This document shows, piece after piece, positions 28,401 to 37,135 of a stretch of DNA of 60,000 nucleotides. Each line of letters starts with the position of its first letter. Positions within the stretch are counted from its first letter, which is position 1. Below the pieces are notes generated by a model that saw nothing but the letters and a program-made list of their open reading frames with translations, had not been told where the DNA came from and searched no databases. The translations under genes and the position numbers were made by a program. Source of the DNA: Antedon mediterranea (taxonomy: Eukaryota; Echinodermata; Crinoidea; Comatulida; Antedonidae); the NCBI RefSeq assembly GCF_964355755.1, contig NC_092673.1, positions 4,285,001 to 4,345,000 of the forward strand. The letters run 5' to 3'.

Positions 28401-31400
28401 TGGAAACTTATTTTCTTAACTGATTTTATCTTCGATCTTTTTAAATAAATCCTAGCCCCTTTAGGAATACTAAAGGAAACGGAATGGTTTACAGTGATTT
28501 TTATTAAGCAAAAAGTTTAAAAATTGCTGCAGGTTTAAGTAAATGCTTATTCAATGTGTCACAATTGTATGGTAGTTAATTCTATTAGGTTATCGCTTAT
28601 AATAATAATTTAGGTTATTAATCATTACTATTTGACACTTTCTATTCAGTACTTCATTAAAGCTTTCAAATAATTCAGTAAATGAAATCAAGACTGAACG
28701 ATTGAAAAGGGGAGAATAAGTGATAATTAGAATCATTCAAACCTGTCATTGATATACAGTATCAAATATATGACTTATCATTATAATAGGTTTCTATTGT
28801 GTCTTCATTATATGTACTGTAGATTGCTTTTACTTATCTAAAATCATCAACTATAAAATGTTTTTAAATAGGGTTTTTAAAAAAAGAAACAAATGAAACG
28901 TGTGAAATTCAAAAGTACAGCTGCATAAAGTGACAAACCCATGTGGGACTATATTCAAATGAAAGTTATGCATAATAAAGGAAGATGATGATGATGATGT
29001 TTGAAATTTGTGGATTCTTCAAAATGTAGCCAAAATAGGTTTATAGATATAATAATTTGTTTTTGTTATATAATACAATTTTCCAAGAAAATTTAACTGC
29101 TATAGGGTTATAGATATATCTATCTCGTTGCTTTTATATTTCCACACTATCTACTACTACTGTATTACTAATTGAAAATAGTTAGCATAACATGTTCTTA
29201 TTGACAGAATACAGTGTCTGATTCAAGTAGGTACTTTTCCACTTGTTACATTAGATTGACAGCAGAGTTTTATTATAAAGTATTTAGCAGTAAACAATTG
29301 CTTCACACCTTCAGTACCTATTATCCATAACACCCTTTACACACAGCTGGGAAACCTATAGTATTCCAGCCGGATAGATTGCATTGGCTCATACAGAAAT
29401 CTCTGTGCCTTTATTCTGGGGTTGAACGTTAAGAGCTTCTTTTGATACTGGTGAATTATATATTGTTTAGTGGACAGGACAGTTAACATCCAACAAAAAC
29501 AAATGCATTGCTATAAAGACCACTATGGAATTCTATACATGAATGGATGGTATAGTAAAAATATAGAAAGTAAATTTAGATACAAATCAATCTGCATAAT
29601 TGCTTGGCTAATTGTAAAGCTCTGTTTACACTATCAAACTAGTTTGACCAAAAAAAAGTATGATGCGCTTAAATATGGTAGTGATATGACATTATCATGT
29701 CCATATACAGGCACATTACATTTGTTTGTCACATAAAGATTGATAGTGTAGACTACTAAACCTTCTTGTAATAGCAGTTTCAGACCATAAACCATGGAAC
29801 TTTTACAAAGTGAAACAACATTGAGTAAATTTAAATACTAAATGCAAGATATGTTTATTTGACATTCATTGCACACAGAGTTGATTAAAAACAAACTTTC
29901 TAAATCCACGCTTAAAGTGCCTAACTTTCTGTTATAATAAACATCATTACATATTTAAAGGGATATGATAATAATTTATTTCATATTCTGTGGAGGGCCG
30001 ATTGTTGAGTACACAAAATAAATTTGGCTATTAGTTTAATGATGCAGTGCCTCTTTAATAGCACAATTCAAGCTTCCTATCGGAACTTTGAAATTTCCCC
30101 AAATCTGGAAGTTCTTTGAAATTGGAGGAAACATTAACATATTCAATTCTGCTTTAATCATCTACTGGCTTCCTTCAACATAAAATGATAAAAACAGCAT
30201 GAAATAAATCTCTAAAAAGGACTTTTGCACACAAAATATATGAGTTATTTTTTAATTTGGACTCCCTACATTACACACATAATCCATATAGGCCTATGTG
30301 TCTGTATACTGAAATGTACAAAACGAATATATTTGGTTTTCTCATTGTAGAAAAATGTCACTATGAGAATTGTTGGAAATTATAATGTATACAATCTGAT
30401 TGTTAACTTTATCTTACAGAACCACAGACTTGTTTGTGAACAAAATATCTGATTTATAATCTTTGAACTTAATAAAGATTATATACGGTATATATAACAG
30501 CAACAGCAAGCAAGAATTCACAGAAATCCCAAAAGAAGCAAAAACTGGGATAAAATTCAAAACTTGTTAGTCAATTTGAAACAATTTCAGTTTCAATGTC
30601 TATGGGAAAACAAAAATTCATTCTTATTCGTGATAAACCTGATAAACAATTTTTTAAATAATTCAATTATTAGTACTTACAGTCTGTGCATATGTTCCGT
30701 TTGCGTAAACAATAGTTCTGGTAAACTTTGCAATTTGTTGTTGTTCAACCGCCTGAGAAAGATTATTTAAAAAAAAATTGAAATAAAAATATTAAACACA
30801 TTATAACTCTTCTTATATAATTTATTGTATTATAGAACATACATAGAAATAACAAGAATTTATCTCTACATTTATACACTATTCTATATTTTACATAGCT
30901 ACCTAACTAGCAGAATTCACGCCGATGATGTTAATTGGTTTCCGAAACTGGTACGTCTCCAGATACGAAAAAAAAAACAGCATGAGAATATTAAATGCTT
31001 TGATTTATTCATTAAATGTCTGTCAATACTAATTTCTTGTAGAAGTATATACTTGTAGTTTTTGCAGATTTTCTTTCTTTCATCTCTAACATGATCTGTT
31101 TCAGTATTAGGCGGAGGTGCGTGTGCAATTGTAAGTGTCTGTTTAAAAATGGCTTGCTATTTTTAGACCATTACAGATCCCACTTTCAGTTGCACCCCTT
31201 TACCCGTTAAATTATCATTAAAAATGAATACGTTTGAACATTTGTAAGAGTTGATATAGCGGTCAGTTCTTTGAACATTCTCCAACTTAACACTCAATAT
31301 TCTTAGGGAATTCTAAATTGCTTGAATTTAAGATGATAATCGATGAGTATAATCCAGTTCCAGAAAATAACAAGAATTTAAACATCAATTTAATATCGCT

Positions 31401-34400
31401 AGAAGCTATACAAATTTAAATATCCATCATTATTAATACCCTGGTAGGAAAGAATTTATTACTTGTCCAAATTGGTATGAATTTCACCAAGTAAAAATTA
31501 AGCTGAAGCGATGGGGTGTGAAGTTTATAGTTTTTTTTTTACTCCCCAGAAAAGAAAAGTGACACGCTATATAACAGTGCATTGGTTGCTGCCTGGGGTA
31601 ATATAAAGATACTGTCACAAACTTTGAAGAGTATCGCGTCTTTTACGTTGGGGTAAAAAACACAACCCAAAGCATAAATGTACATTAGTATTTTTAATCT
31701 AATAAACATAAACTGCTAAAATTACTTTATAATAGCATTGCAGTTATTTTAATAATTTTAAATAGAGTAAATCCATTTCTAAATATCATTATGTTACTAA
31801 ATACTATAACAGGATTTAAGGCCACATTAGATATTTTAGGTGTGAGCTAAAAAACAGGAACAGTTTGCAGCATTTCTAATTAAACTATTATATATTATTA
31901 ATATTATACAGTAATAGTATTAATATTATATATTTTGTAATTGTTATTTTTTGGTTAGAATTTGTGATTGACAGTGAGAGCAACATGTTGGAAAAAATTG
32001 GATAAATAAAATCATTTAACTACCGTATATCTATATTTCTTCAATAGAATAGTAACAACAGACAATATTTCTTTAATCTTTGTACAGGTTGAAATACTGT
32101 TAATATTTTTGTTAATAAATATTTTCACACATGTTAATTATCACGGAACTGCTACTACAGACAAGAAGAGGAGTTTGTTGTCTTTTAGAGCTGTTCTGTA
32201 TAAACATTAATTGTTTTCAATATAGTGGTTTATAAGCCTCGGTAAACTTCTTGAAAAGCGTTAATATTCCTACTCGACCTTTACAAGAGCTGTTGTTTAA
32301 CATTCAGCTTTGTGTGCTCTTCTAAAGGTATTCATAAAATTGAATCCTTTACAGGTTCAACATTAAATCAAAACAAACAGTATCTTTTTAATGAAATATT
32401 AACACTGTTCTGTAACAAGTGTTGGCACGCAGTAAGAAATGATTTTCAATCGATTAAACAGTTAATTCTTCAAGTGTTCATGCGTGAAGTTATCAGTTAT
32501 CGTGTCAAAAACTTTATTAAATTGAGTAACGGACGAGAAAGCCCATTCATAATAAATAGACACCGTATTGTTTGTATTTTCTTTCCATATTTGTAATCTT
32601 TCTTTTATCATTGCTTATCAGATGAAATAATTTTAATATTCAACCAAAAATGGTAAGTCTGTTAAAAATTACTCATCATGACTAGAAATACCAAACAATG
32701 GAAAATAACTTGTAACAATCCATTTTTAAGATCCTAATGAATATTTCCCAATTTAACAATTATTATGAAACATTCAAGTTAACTATAAAACAATTAGCAA
32801 ACCTTTAGAATGAATTTCGCAGTTTTGAATAATAAAGTTTTATCGAATTGAATTTCATCTTAATAAGAGAACTTAAAATAGAACCACTATTAAGGGGAAA
32901 TTTTCAGTACCAAATTAAACTCTCCAATTTATAGATGTCCCTTGAATAGGTGTTGGTTGTAGTGTTAAAACATATTTCCCTTCATTTATTTTATGGAAAA
33001 GTCTTCCTAGGGGTGTTCTCTGAACAAGTGTGTTCCAAAGAAGGGTTATTTTATATGAACAGTATTTATTGAAATTTATATATATATCTAGATTTAATAC
33101 TTAATAGATGTTCACATATTTTGCAAGGATAAAGTTACACAGAATATCTTAATGAACGTGGATGCATGACAATCATGCATACTTTTCTTCTGCGTTCTTA
33201 GAGGGAGTCCCGACTCCTTAACTACGGGTTCTATCACTCCAGGCTTGTAATTAATTAACTGCATTATTGTACCTGATCTCTGGAAGGAATTCAATCCCTT
33301 AATTGCCTCATACAGCAAATCTCACAGATTGCACTCAACCATGGAGCGAGCTCTAGCTAAGCTACAATGATATTTTATTTTGAGACATCGGTTATGAACT
33401 TTTTTCTAAAATGCTATTCTAATTTCAATCAATTTGCAGAAATTTTAGGTTTTGTGTCTCTCTGTTTACAACACAATAGTTATTGTAGTCACTTTAATTG
33501 AACCCTGAAAAAGAGACTGAAAAAAGATATTTATACCAGGTATAGCCTGTAAATACTTTGAATTGAAAGATCTATACCCGGTTCATAATTTACATACAAA
33601 TTATGTAATATAACTATCATTTCTCTCCCTTTTTTCATGACTCATGTTTTCACCTGATTTTTCTTTTATATGAAACAGATATCTGAATTATAATACACAT
33701 TATGAGCTGAAACTTTCCATTCGACGAGTTCCTGTCTGTTTTTAAGTACTCTCTATCAGTCTTATATGATGCAAATTTCTCGTATTGATAAACCTAGATA
33801 TCGTTTAACTTTAAAAAACATTTAAAAAAATTAATGTATACATTTTAATAAAAAAAATAAAAAGGTAGAGGTTGATGTTCGGAACTTTTTTATCTGGCAT
33901 TTCTGCTACAACCGGAAAACAGTAATAAAGTACTGTATAACATTGATATTTTAAACTTTCCCATAAATTTTAGCCCATTCTAAATTAGTAGAAAGGAGTA
34001 GGCCTACCATAGCAATATTTATTGAAGCATATATAATATAGAGTAGTTTTTTACGATTAAGTATTATTGCTTTAATATTGATATGGCATAAAGTAAAGGA
34101 AAAACTAATTATTTATTTATATAATATATCCCACTCTAAACGCTTATTTGACGCAAATAATGCTAAAATCTAAGTATATAATTAGTTTTCCATTATTATT
34201 TATAGCCAAAAAACAAGATAATTTACAACGATATCCCATCAAAGCAAACCGAAATTACTACTCGTTTGATATTCGCCGACAAATTAATTACTTTACGAGA
34301 GATCGTTTTTAGTCCACTTGTCCCAAAATTGTATGCCGACTGGGTAAGCATGGTACAGCCCCATCACTCCACAGTCACACATGAGTACATATTTGGCCTA

Positions 34401-36701
34401 ACTCCCTATAATTAATTCTTATTTAATGAAGCAATAACCCATCAAATACTTACATTCTTTCGACGGAGACAAGGTCAGAAAATGCACCTCTTTCAATACT
34501 AGCAAGTTGATTGTGCATCACTTGTCTGTTGGAATAGAAATAAAGAAACAATTTGAGAACTGAATTGATAAAACTGTAGGCCTACTACATGGTAATTAGG
34601 GAGGCTAATATGGAGGCTAATATGGAGACGACCAACTAATGGTACCATGGGATGTAGTACGTCACTCTGATGCGGACTTTTTTGGTTTGGTGTAGGAACG
34701 GACCTATAAATCTATAGGTAGGCCTACAACTACATGTAACTGGTGACAGTTAACAATAAACAATATGTAAAATAATATTTATTATTATAGCTATATAGGC
34801 CTAAATCATAAATTATTACGTCAGAAAATACTCACAGGAATCGGAGGTCCCTCAAGTCTGCAAAATCGCCCCTGAGTATTTTGGTAATGTTGTTCCACGA
34901 TAGATCTCTGTGAAAATAATAGATCAAAACAGTGCTTAAATAAATTTAAGATCGTGCACATAAAATTAGAGAATTAGATTAGATACACAACTATCATTAA
35001 CTGTTTAATTAAGCCGGTTGCATGAAACAATATGGCAACGTGTGTTTAATGCTGACTGTTTTTTTTTTTTATTCGTCTAAATTCTCGAGTTAAATGTGTT
35101 ACAATACTAGGGGTGAACATAAATCGTCACTGTTTCAACTTATTGCCTCTCCACCTTTATATGACCTTACATAAAAATGTATTGAAAATTACACCAAGAG
35201 ACTGTACTGTACATAAAAAATAACTTACCAATACCATGCGTGAATAACGGCAACAATACTTTTTATGGACGAATTTAAGAAGGGATTCAGATAGGACAAT
35301 ATTTATGCATAATAGTAATAGGAAGGCCTATAAGATAGGCCTTCCTATAGGCCTACCTAAAGATAAATATGGTAAAGATTTTATAATAAACAACAAAATG
35401 TTGATATTAAGTCTTCGCCCGAATGTAGACACGAACGAATTTATCATTCACACGGGGTCAATATCAAGATCGGGATACATTTTAGGAAATAAAAATGTAC
35501 CGTATTTTCCACCATGACTTTACATGTAAACCCGTTCAAAATGACGAATATCTCAAAACAGTGGTTATATTAACTATACAACATGATTCCAAGAAGTGTA
35601 AAATTTAAAACTTGCTATACCCTTTTTAAAATAGTATATTAACCAGTTTCGTTTTAGTAGCCAGAGTAAATACGTATTTAGGATGAGTTCAACGACATTC
35701 TATCATCTTATTAAATAATTAATTTTCTCTAATTAATTTGATAAAGATTATTATTTAAAAATAGAAAGATCTATAGTTTCTGCAATATTGAATTCCAAAT
35801 AAATTAATATTGTTTTTCGTATTGTAACCCGTTTGCCAACATTGTTCCTAATCTTAAAAAAGGCCTAGATATAGTTTCTTCAATGTTAAATTCCAAATAA
35901 AGATCGTTTCTCCTAAACTTTACTGGAGAGTGCAATAGTTTAGTCAGTACTGAAACTTTTTTAGCGAAAGAAACTTTCTGATCTTATCTGTTCTTTAAGA
36001 TATCATCAATCAAACCCAGGAATTTAGCGCCTACTAAAACGGTTCCAGGTACGTCTCATACCTCAATCACTACGTCACAGCATCTAGTAGAACGTATTAC
36101 ATAATTAAAACGCTTTGTCATTTTGGTTATAACGACATTATCCATGGACAAATGAAATTAAGTTTTAATTTGAAGTTTATCTCAAAGTTGCTGCGTATTC
36201 TTTCAGGCATGTAACTGTTATATATGTTTTTTATAACACACATATTACTTTTTTTTATTGGAATGACATGAATTGCATGGTATATGCATGTTATTGTATT
36301 ACTCTATGTGTATGCCTAATTCTTCCACGGTCCATCATCATCATCATCAATCGAGGTTGAAATGATTTTTCTAAAATTATGACCAAAATTAGAAAGGCGA
36401 ATTACGATAGTACTGTTCCTTTGCGGTACCTTCTTCACAAATGATCGTCTATAAAAATATCTACAGGTTTACAATATTATATTACTAATTAAATCTTTAA
36501 CCAGTTACCATAATTTTGAACTTACAATTTTTCAGTATTTATAGGTAATCCACGGGGAACACGTGTGAGTCCGGAATGACTGCAGTCAATATTAGGTCCA
36601 TTACAAACGCATTTATCCGGACATCGTCCAGAATTTACTCCGACAAAATATAAAACAAGTAAAAAAATAATCCTAAGAGATGTTATGCTTCTATTATCCA
36701 T
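7299..36701 (-). CDS. slit: slit axon-guidance ligand, 5' part (exons 1-8, first LRR domain)
   Basis: Slit proteins are secreted ligands of Robo receptors that act in axon and cell guidance. Eight exons read in order on the minus strand (36701-36526, 34907-34836, 34525-34454, 30752-30681, 9814-9743, 9102-9031, 7821-7750, 7462-7299) join without a stop into 257 codons plus one base. The product has a signal peptide, an LRRNT cap (Cys27, 31, 33, 40), six 24-residue LRRs (about residues 59-202) and an LRRCT cap (Cys212, 214, 235, 256). This is the cap-six LRR-cap order of domain D1 in known Slits, and each repeat resembles its counterpart (for example IERGAF in LRR2, PELLF in LRR3, CDCHLAW in the cap). 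A full Slit is about 1,500 residues, so domains D2-D4, the EGF repeats, the laminin-G domain and the C-terminal knot should lie past position 1. Family assignment is by remembered similarity. Confidence 0.92.
7750..7821 (-). CDS. slit: slit exon 7: LRR6
   Basis: A 72-nt, phase-2 exon with acceptor CTTTTTTGCAG and donor GTAAGT. It reads LTLNSNNLTSIKSTTFSHMN and then FLQT, matching the LTLNNNNIT...F.HM pattern of the sixth and last D1 repeat. Two bases (TT) are left to be completed by the G that opens exon 8. An 83-codon frame on the opposite strand here is only its shadow. Confidence 0.92.
8723..8803 (+). other. candidate exon on the plus strand, antisense to slit
   Basis: An 81-bp segment of about 50% G+C in AT-rich surroundings, bounded by an acceptor-like TTCATTAATGACAG and a donor-like GTATGT. 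One frame is open throughout for 27 codons (VLDTLPQRSIPVSMLRGGSC and seven more). A second frame is open for 22 codons before a TGA (AGYLTPEEHTSKHVKRRQLL then RL). I recognise neither. No partner exon was identified on the plus strand. Confidence 0.3.
8824..8922. mobile_element. short MITE, pogo/Tigger-like ends
   Basis: About 100 bp with imperfect terminal inverted repeats: left CAGTAGAACCTCTAAAATGG, right GGAGGGGTTCTAGTTG. The left end is preceded by TA, as expected for a TA target site. CAGTAGAACC-type ends resemble those of pogo/Tigger-like elements from memory. There is no coding capacity. Confidence 0.5.
9031..9102 (-). CDS. slit: slit exon 6: LRR5
   Basis: A 72-nt, phase-2 exon with acceptor TTGTTTTCTAG and donor GTAAGT. 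It reads LKLDHNKIVCLMDGAFRPL and then RMMEM. The pattern LxLDxNxIxCxxDGAFRxLR is that of the fifth D1 repeat, including its lone cysteine. Confidence 0.93.
9103..9742 (-). other. slit intron 5
   Basis: A 640-bp AT-rich intron. I see no repeat or coding signal in it. Confidence 0.8.
9743..9814 (-). CDS. slit: slit exon 5: LRR4
   Basis: A 72-nt, phase-2 exon with acceptor ATTTTTTGCAG and donor GTAAGT. It reads LDLSDNELVIISRKMFRGAS and then ALRN. This aligns by eye with the DLSENxIxxIPRKAFRGA repeat of known Slits. It is 20.9 kb from exon 4, yet phase and repeat order continue exactly. Confidence 0.92.
10348..10618 (-). mobile_element. tRNA-derived SINE with poly(A) tail, minus strand
   Basis: On the minus strand: box A-like TGGCTTGGTGGTTATGATGC (10605-10586), box B-like GGATTCAAGTCCC (10562-10550), a ~170-bp body, then a run of 23 A (T on the plus strand, 10353-10375). 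Head-body-tail order fits a SINE. The head resembles the fragment at 51655-51800. Confidence 0.7.
10640..10835 (+). mobile_element. 3' end of a LINE-type retrotransposon
   Basis: The segment ends ...GAATTTCCTTTTTGAGGATC then AATAAAAG and a TTATC microsatellite (10804-10832). A GAATTTCC..GGATCAATAAA end with a short tandem tail is typical of 5'-truncated non-LTR retrotransposons. No reverse-transcriptase sequence remains, so the clade is not assigned. Confidence 0.5.
11765..11895. mobile_element. CTCTGTCTACAC MITE, copy 2
   Basis: The left end TTAAGCTCTGTCTACACTAT is intact; the right end is degraded (AGTAGTCAGAGCTTTAA). The core has two units (GTGCCCAAATATGGTAGTGA and a variant). Confidence 0.8.
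14197..14275. mobile_element. CTCTGTCTACAC MITE, copy 3 (truncated)
   Basis: Left end TTAAGTTCTGTTTACACTAT, then TGTGACAAAAAAGTGTGATG and a single degenerate unit. The right end is missing. Confidence 0.65.
16612..16700 (+). mobile_element. SINE 3' fragment related to 5729-6050
   Basis: ACTAGTACATCACAGCCACT matches TTAGTACATCACAGCCACTG of the SINE body near 5940, and CTGGGGGAC...CCCAGTATAAATA parallels CTGGGAGAC...CCCGTATAAATA. The tRNA head is absent, so this is a truncated copy. Confidence 0.55.
17506..17733. mobile_element. CTCTGTCTACAC MITE, copy 4, with expanded core
   Basis: Ends AAGCTCTGTCTACACTATTA and its complement, flanked on both sides by TA, which suggests a TA target site. The core is expanded to six near-identical units (see 17548-17673). 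Confidence 0.88.
17548..17673. repeat. six-copy 21-bp tandem array inside a MITE
   Basis: Unit GATGTGCCCAAATATGGTAG plus T, repeated six times with very few changes. Because 21 is a multiple of three, the array opens reading frames on both strands (SDVPKYG and TSLPYLG repeats). These are by-products, not proteins. Confidence 0.92.
20400..20555. mobile_element. CTCTGTCTACAC MITE, copy 5, palindromic right end
   Basis: The core matches the family (reverse-orientation units TCACTACCATATTTGG). The outer left end is lost. The right end is a near-perfect palindrome centred on ACTAGT, CTGTCTACACTATCAAAC followed at once by its complement, as if two terminal repeats lie head to head. Confidence 0.75.
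23270..23781. mobile_element. CTCTGTCTACAC MITE, copy 6, split by a SINE
   Basis: The left part (AAACTCTGTCTACACTATGT, 23272-23317) and the right part (units from ~23690, ending TTTGATAGTGTAGACAGAGT) belong to one element. They are separated by about 360 bp of 5S-derived SINE, so the MITE was here first. Confidence 0.8.
23318..23675 (-). mobile_element. 5S rRNA-derived SINE (SINE3-like), minus strand
   Basis: On the minus strand the first ~115 bp (23674-23560) are plainly 5S rRNA: TACCACGTTGAAACACCGGT, GATCACCGAAGTTAAGCAAC, CTTGGATGGGAGACC and GGGAATAGCGGGTGCTGTA, which cover the internal control region used by TFIIIA. A ~220-bp non-5S body and an A-rich ATTTTT-type tail (23318-23341) follow. 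5S-headed SINEs are known as SINE3. A 122-codon frame across it has no coding meaning. Confidence 0.85.
29617..29756. mobile_element. CTCTGTCTACAC MITE, copy 7
   Basis: Left end AAGCTCTGTTTACACTATCA preceded by TA. One core unit (GCGCTTAAATATGGTAGTGA). The right end is cut short at TTGATAGTGTAGAC. Confidence 0.8.
30681..30752 (-). CDS. slit: slit exon 4: LRR3
   Basis: A 72-nt, phase-2 exon with acceptor TTTCTCAG and donor GTAAGT. It reads MRLNNNKLQSLPELLF and then TQTEHMHR. The LNxNxLQxxPELLF pattern is that of LRR3 of Slit D1. The first position of the repeat is Met instead of Leu, formed by joining AT of exon 3 to G of this exon. Confidence 0.92.
30753..34453 (-). other. slit intron 3
   Basis: A 3.7-kb AT-rich intron. 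It includes a possible short LINE-type tail near 32815-32855 and a perfect palindrome (ATGCATGA-CAA-TCATGCAT) near 33174. No gene signal seen. Confidence 0.75.
34454..34525 (-). CDS. slit: slit exon 3: LRR2
   Basis: A 72-nt, phase-2 exon with acceptor TTCTATTCCAACAG and donor GTAAGT. It reads LQVMHNQLASIERGAFSDL and then VSVER. The IERGAF core is the hallmark of the second D1 repeat in Slits. The intron separating it from exon 2 is only 310 nt. Confidence 0.93.
34836..34907 (-). CDS. slit: slit exon 2: LRR1
   Basis: A 72-nt exon between acceptor TTTTCACAG and donor GTGAGT. Its first base completes Leu59. It reads LDLSWNNITKILRGDFADL and then RDLRF, a canonical 24-residue Slit repeat with the LxLxxNxI signature. 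It enters and leaves in phase 2, so it could be duplicated or skipped without a frameshift. Confidence 0.93.
34908..36525 (-). other. slit intron 1
   Basis: A 1.6-kb intron with an 11-bp-stem hairpin at 35321-35345 and a (CAT)n tract near 36329-36349. A 70-codon plus-strand frame (35305-35517) has no coding support. Confidence 0.75.
36526..36701 (-). CDS. slit: slit exon 1: signal peptide and LRRNT cap
   Basis: The start is the ATG at 36701-36699, in the context CACAATGG (A at -3, G at +4). The frame extends six codons further upstream but holds no earlier ATG. Residues 1-25 have the form of a signal peptide, with hydrophobic core IIFLLVLYFVGV followed by NSG. The LRRNT follows as CPDKCVCNGPNIDC (CX3CXCX6C), then LTRVPRGLP, the usual lead-in to the first repeat. 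The exon ends after AATACTGAAAAATT with donor GTAAG at 36525-36521, leaving two bases of a leucine codon (phase 2). Confidence 0.9.
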
Positions 36702-36868
36702 TGTGAAAAGTATATCCAAAATGGTAGAAAAATAATTCCAAATGTTTTACTGCGACAACAATACGCAGCATAAAAGTTGATAATAATACAAGATTTGAGA
36801 AAACTCCAATAAGTTCACCTCCAAAGTAAATCGCAAAATAAAAATGTTTTGCCAAGATATCGCACTTT

Positions 36869-36876
36869 CTTTTATA
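36869..36876 (-). promoter_or_regulatory. candidate TATA box of slit
   Basis: TATAAAAG read on the minus strand, about 170 bases upstream of the slit start codon. If used, transcription would begin near 36840 and give a 5' UTR of about 140 nt with no extra intron. Such motifs arise easily in AT-rich DNA, so this is a position-based inference. Confidence 0.35.
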
Positions 36877-37127
36877 TGTCTTGTCTCATAAAGTGTTTAT
36901 TTTCAAGTGAAGCATCGCAGCAGGGATGTATAATAATTCCAGGTATATAAGTCCACGAAAACAGTCGATTTCTCCTACTAATTAGTCGGTTAATTAGTGT
37001 GATATCCTTGTACGAAAATATTAAAATAGACCAAACGTGTATTCTGACTCGCACGCACTTCTTTGCTCATCTGTTCCTTGTATGTTTAATAATAACTAAC
37101 ATCGGTCGTTCTTGGCAGCATTCGCTA

Positions 37128-37135
37128 TGACGTCA
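37128..37135. promoter_or_regulatory. CRE palindrome upstream of slit
   Basis: Perfect TGACGTCA, the binding palindrome of CREB/ATF factors, about 430 bases upstream of the slit ATG and 250 upstream of the TATA-like box. It sits in a stretch locally richer in G+C (37.08-37.22 kb). Whether it is used is unknown. Confidence 0.35.

Larger units (their letters stand above)
9815..30680 (-). other. slit intron 4, about 20.9 kb
   Basis: A large intron between LRR3 and LRR4. It contains a SINE (10348-10618), a LINE-type 3' end (10640-10835), six copies of the CTCTGTCTACAC MITE (11765, 14197, 17506, 20400, 23270, 29617), one of them split by a 5S-derived SINE, and a SINE 3' fragment (16612-16700). 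The stretches 10836-11764, 11896-14196, 14276-16611, 17734-20399, 20556-23269, 23782-29616 and 29757-30680 hold nothing I can name. I looked for miR-218, which vertebrate slit introns host, and did not see its sequence. Confidence 0.75.

Noticed and set aside
33112-33360. Possible tRNA-like repeat on the minus strand
   Set aside because: A box B-like GGATTGAATTCC is present but no box A or tail; left unannotated.
1-36525. miR-218 inside a slit intron
   Set aside because: Vertebrate slit genes host miR-218, so its mature sequence was looked for on the minus strand. Only partial seed-like matches (e.g. near 28246, 30060) without the rest of the microRNA or a hairpin were seen. The usual host intron lies further 3', outside this window.
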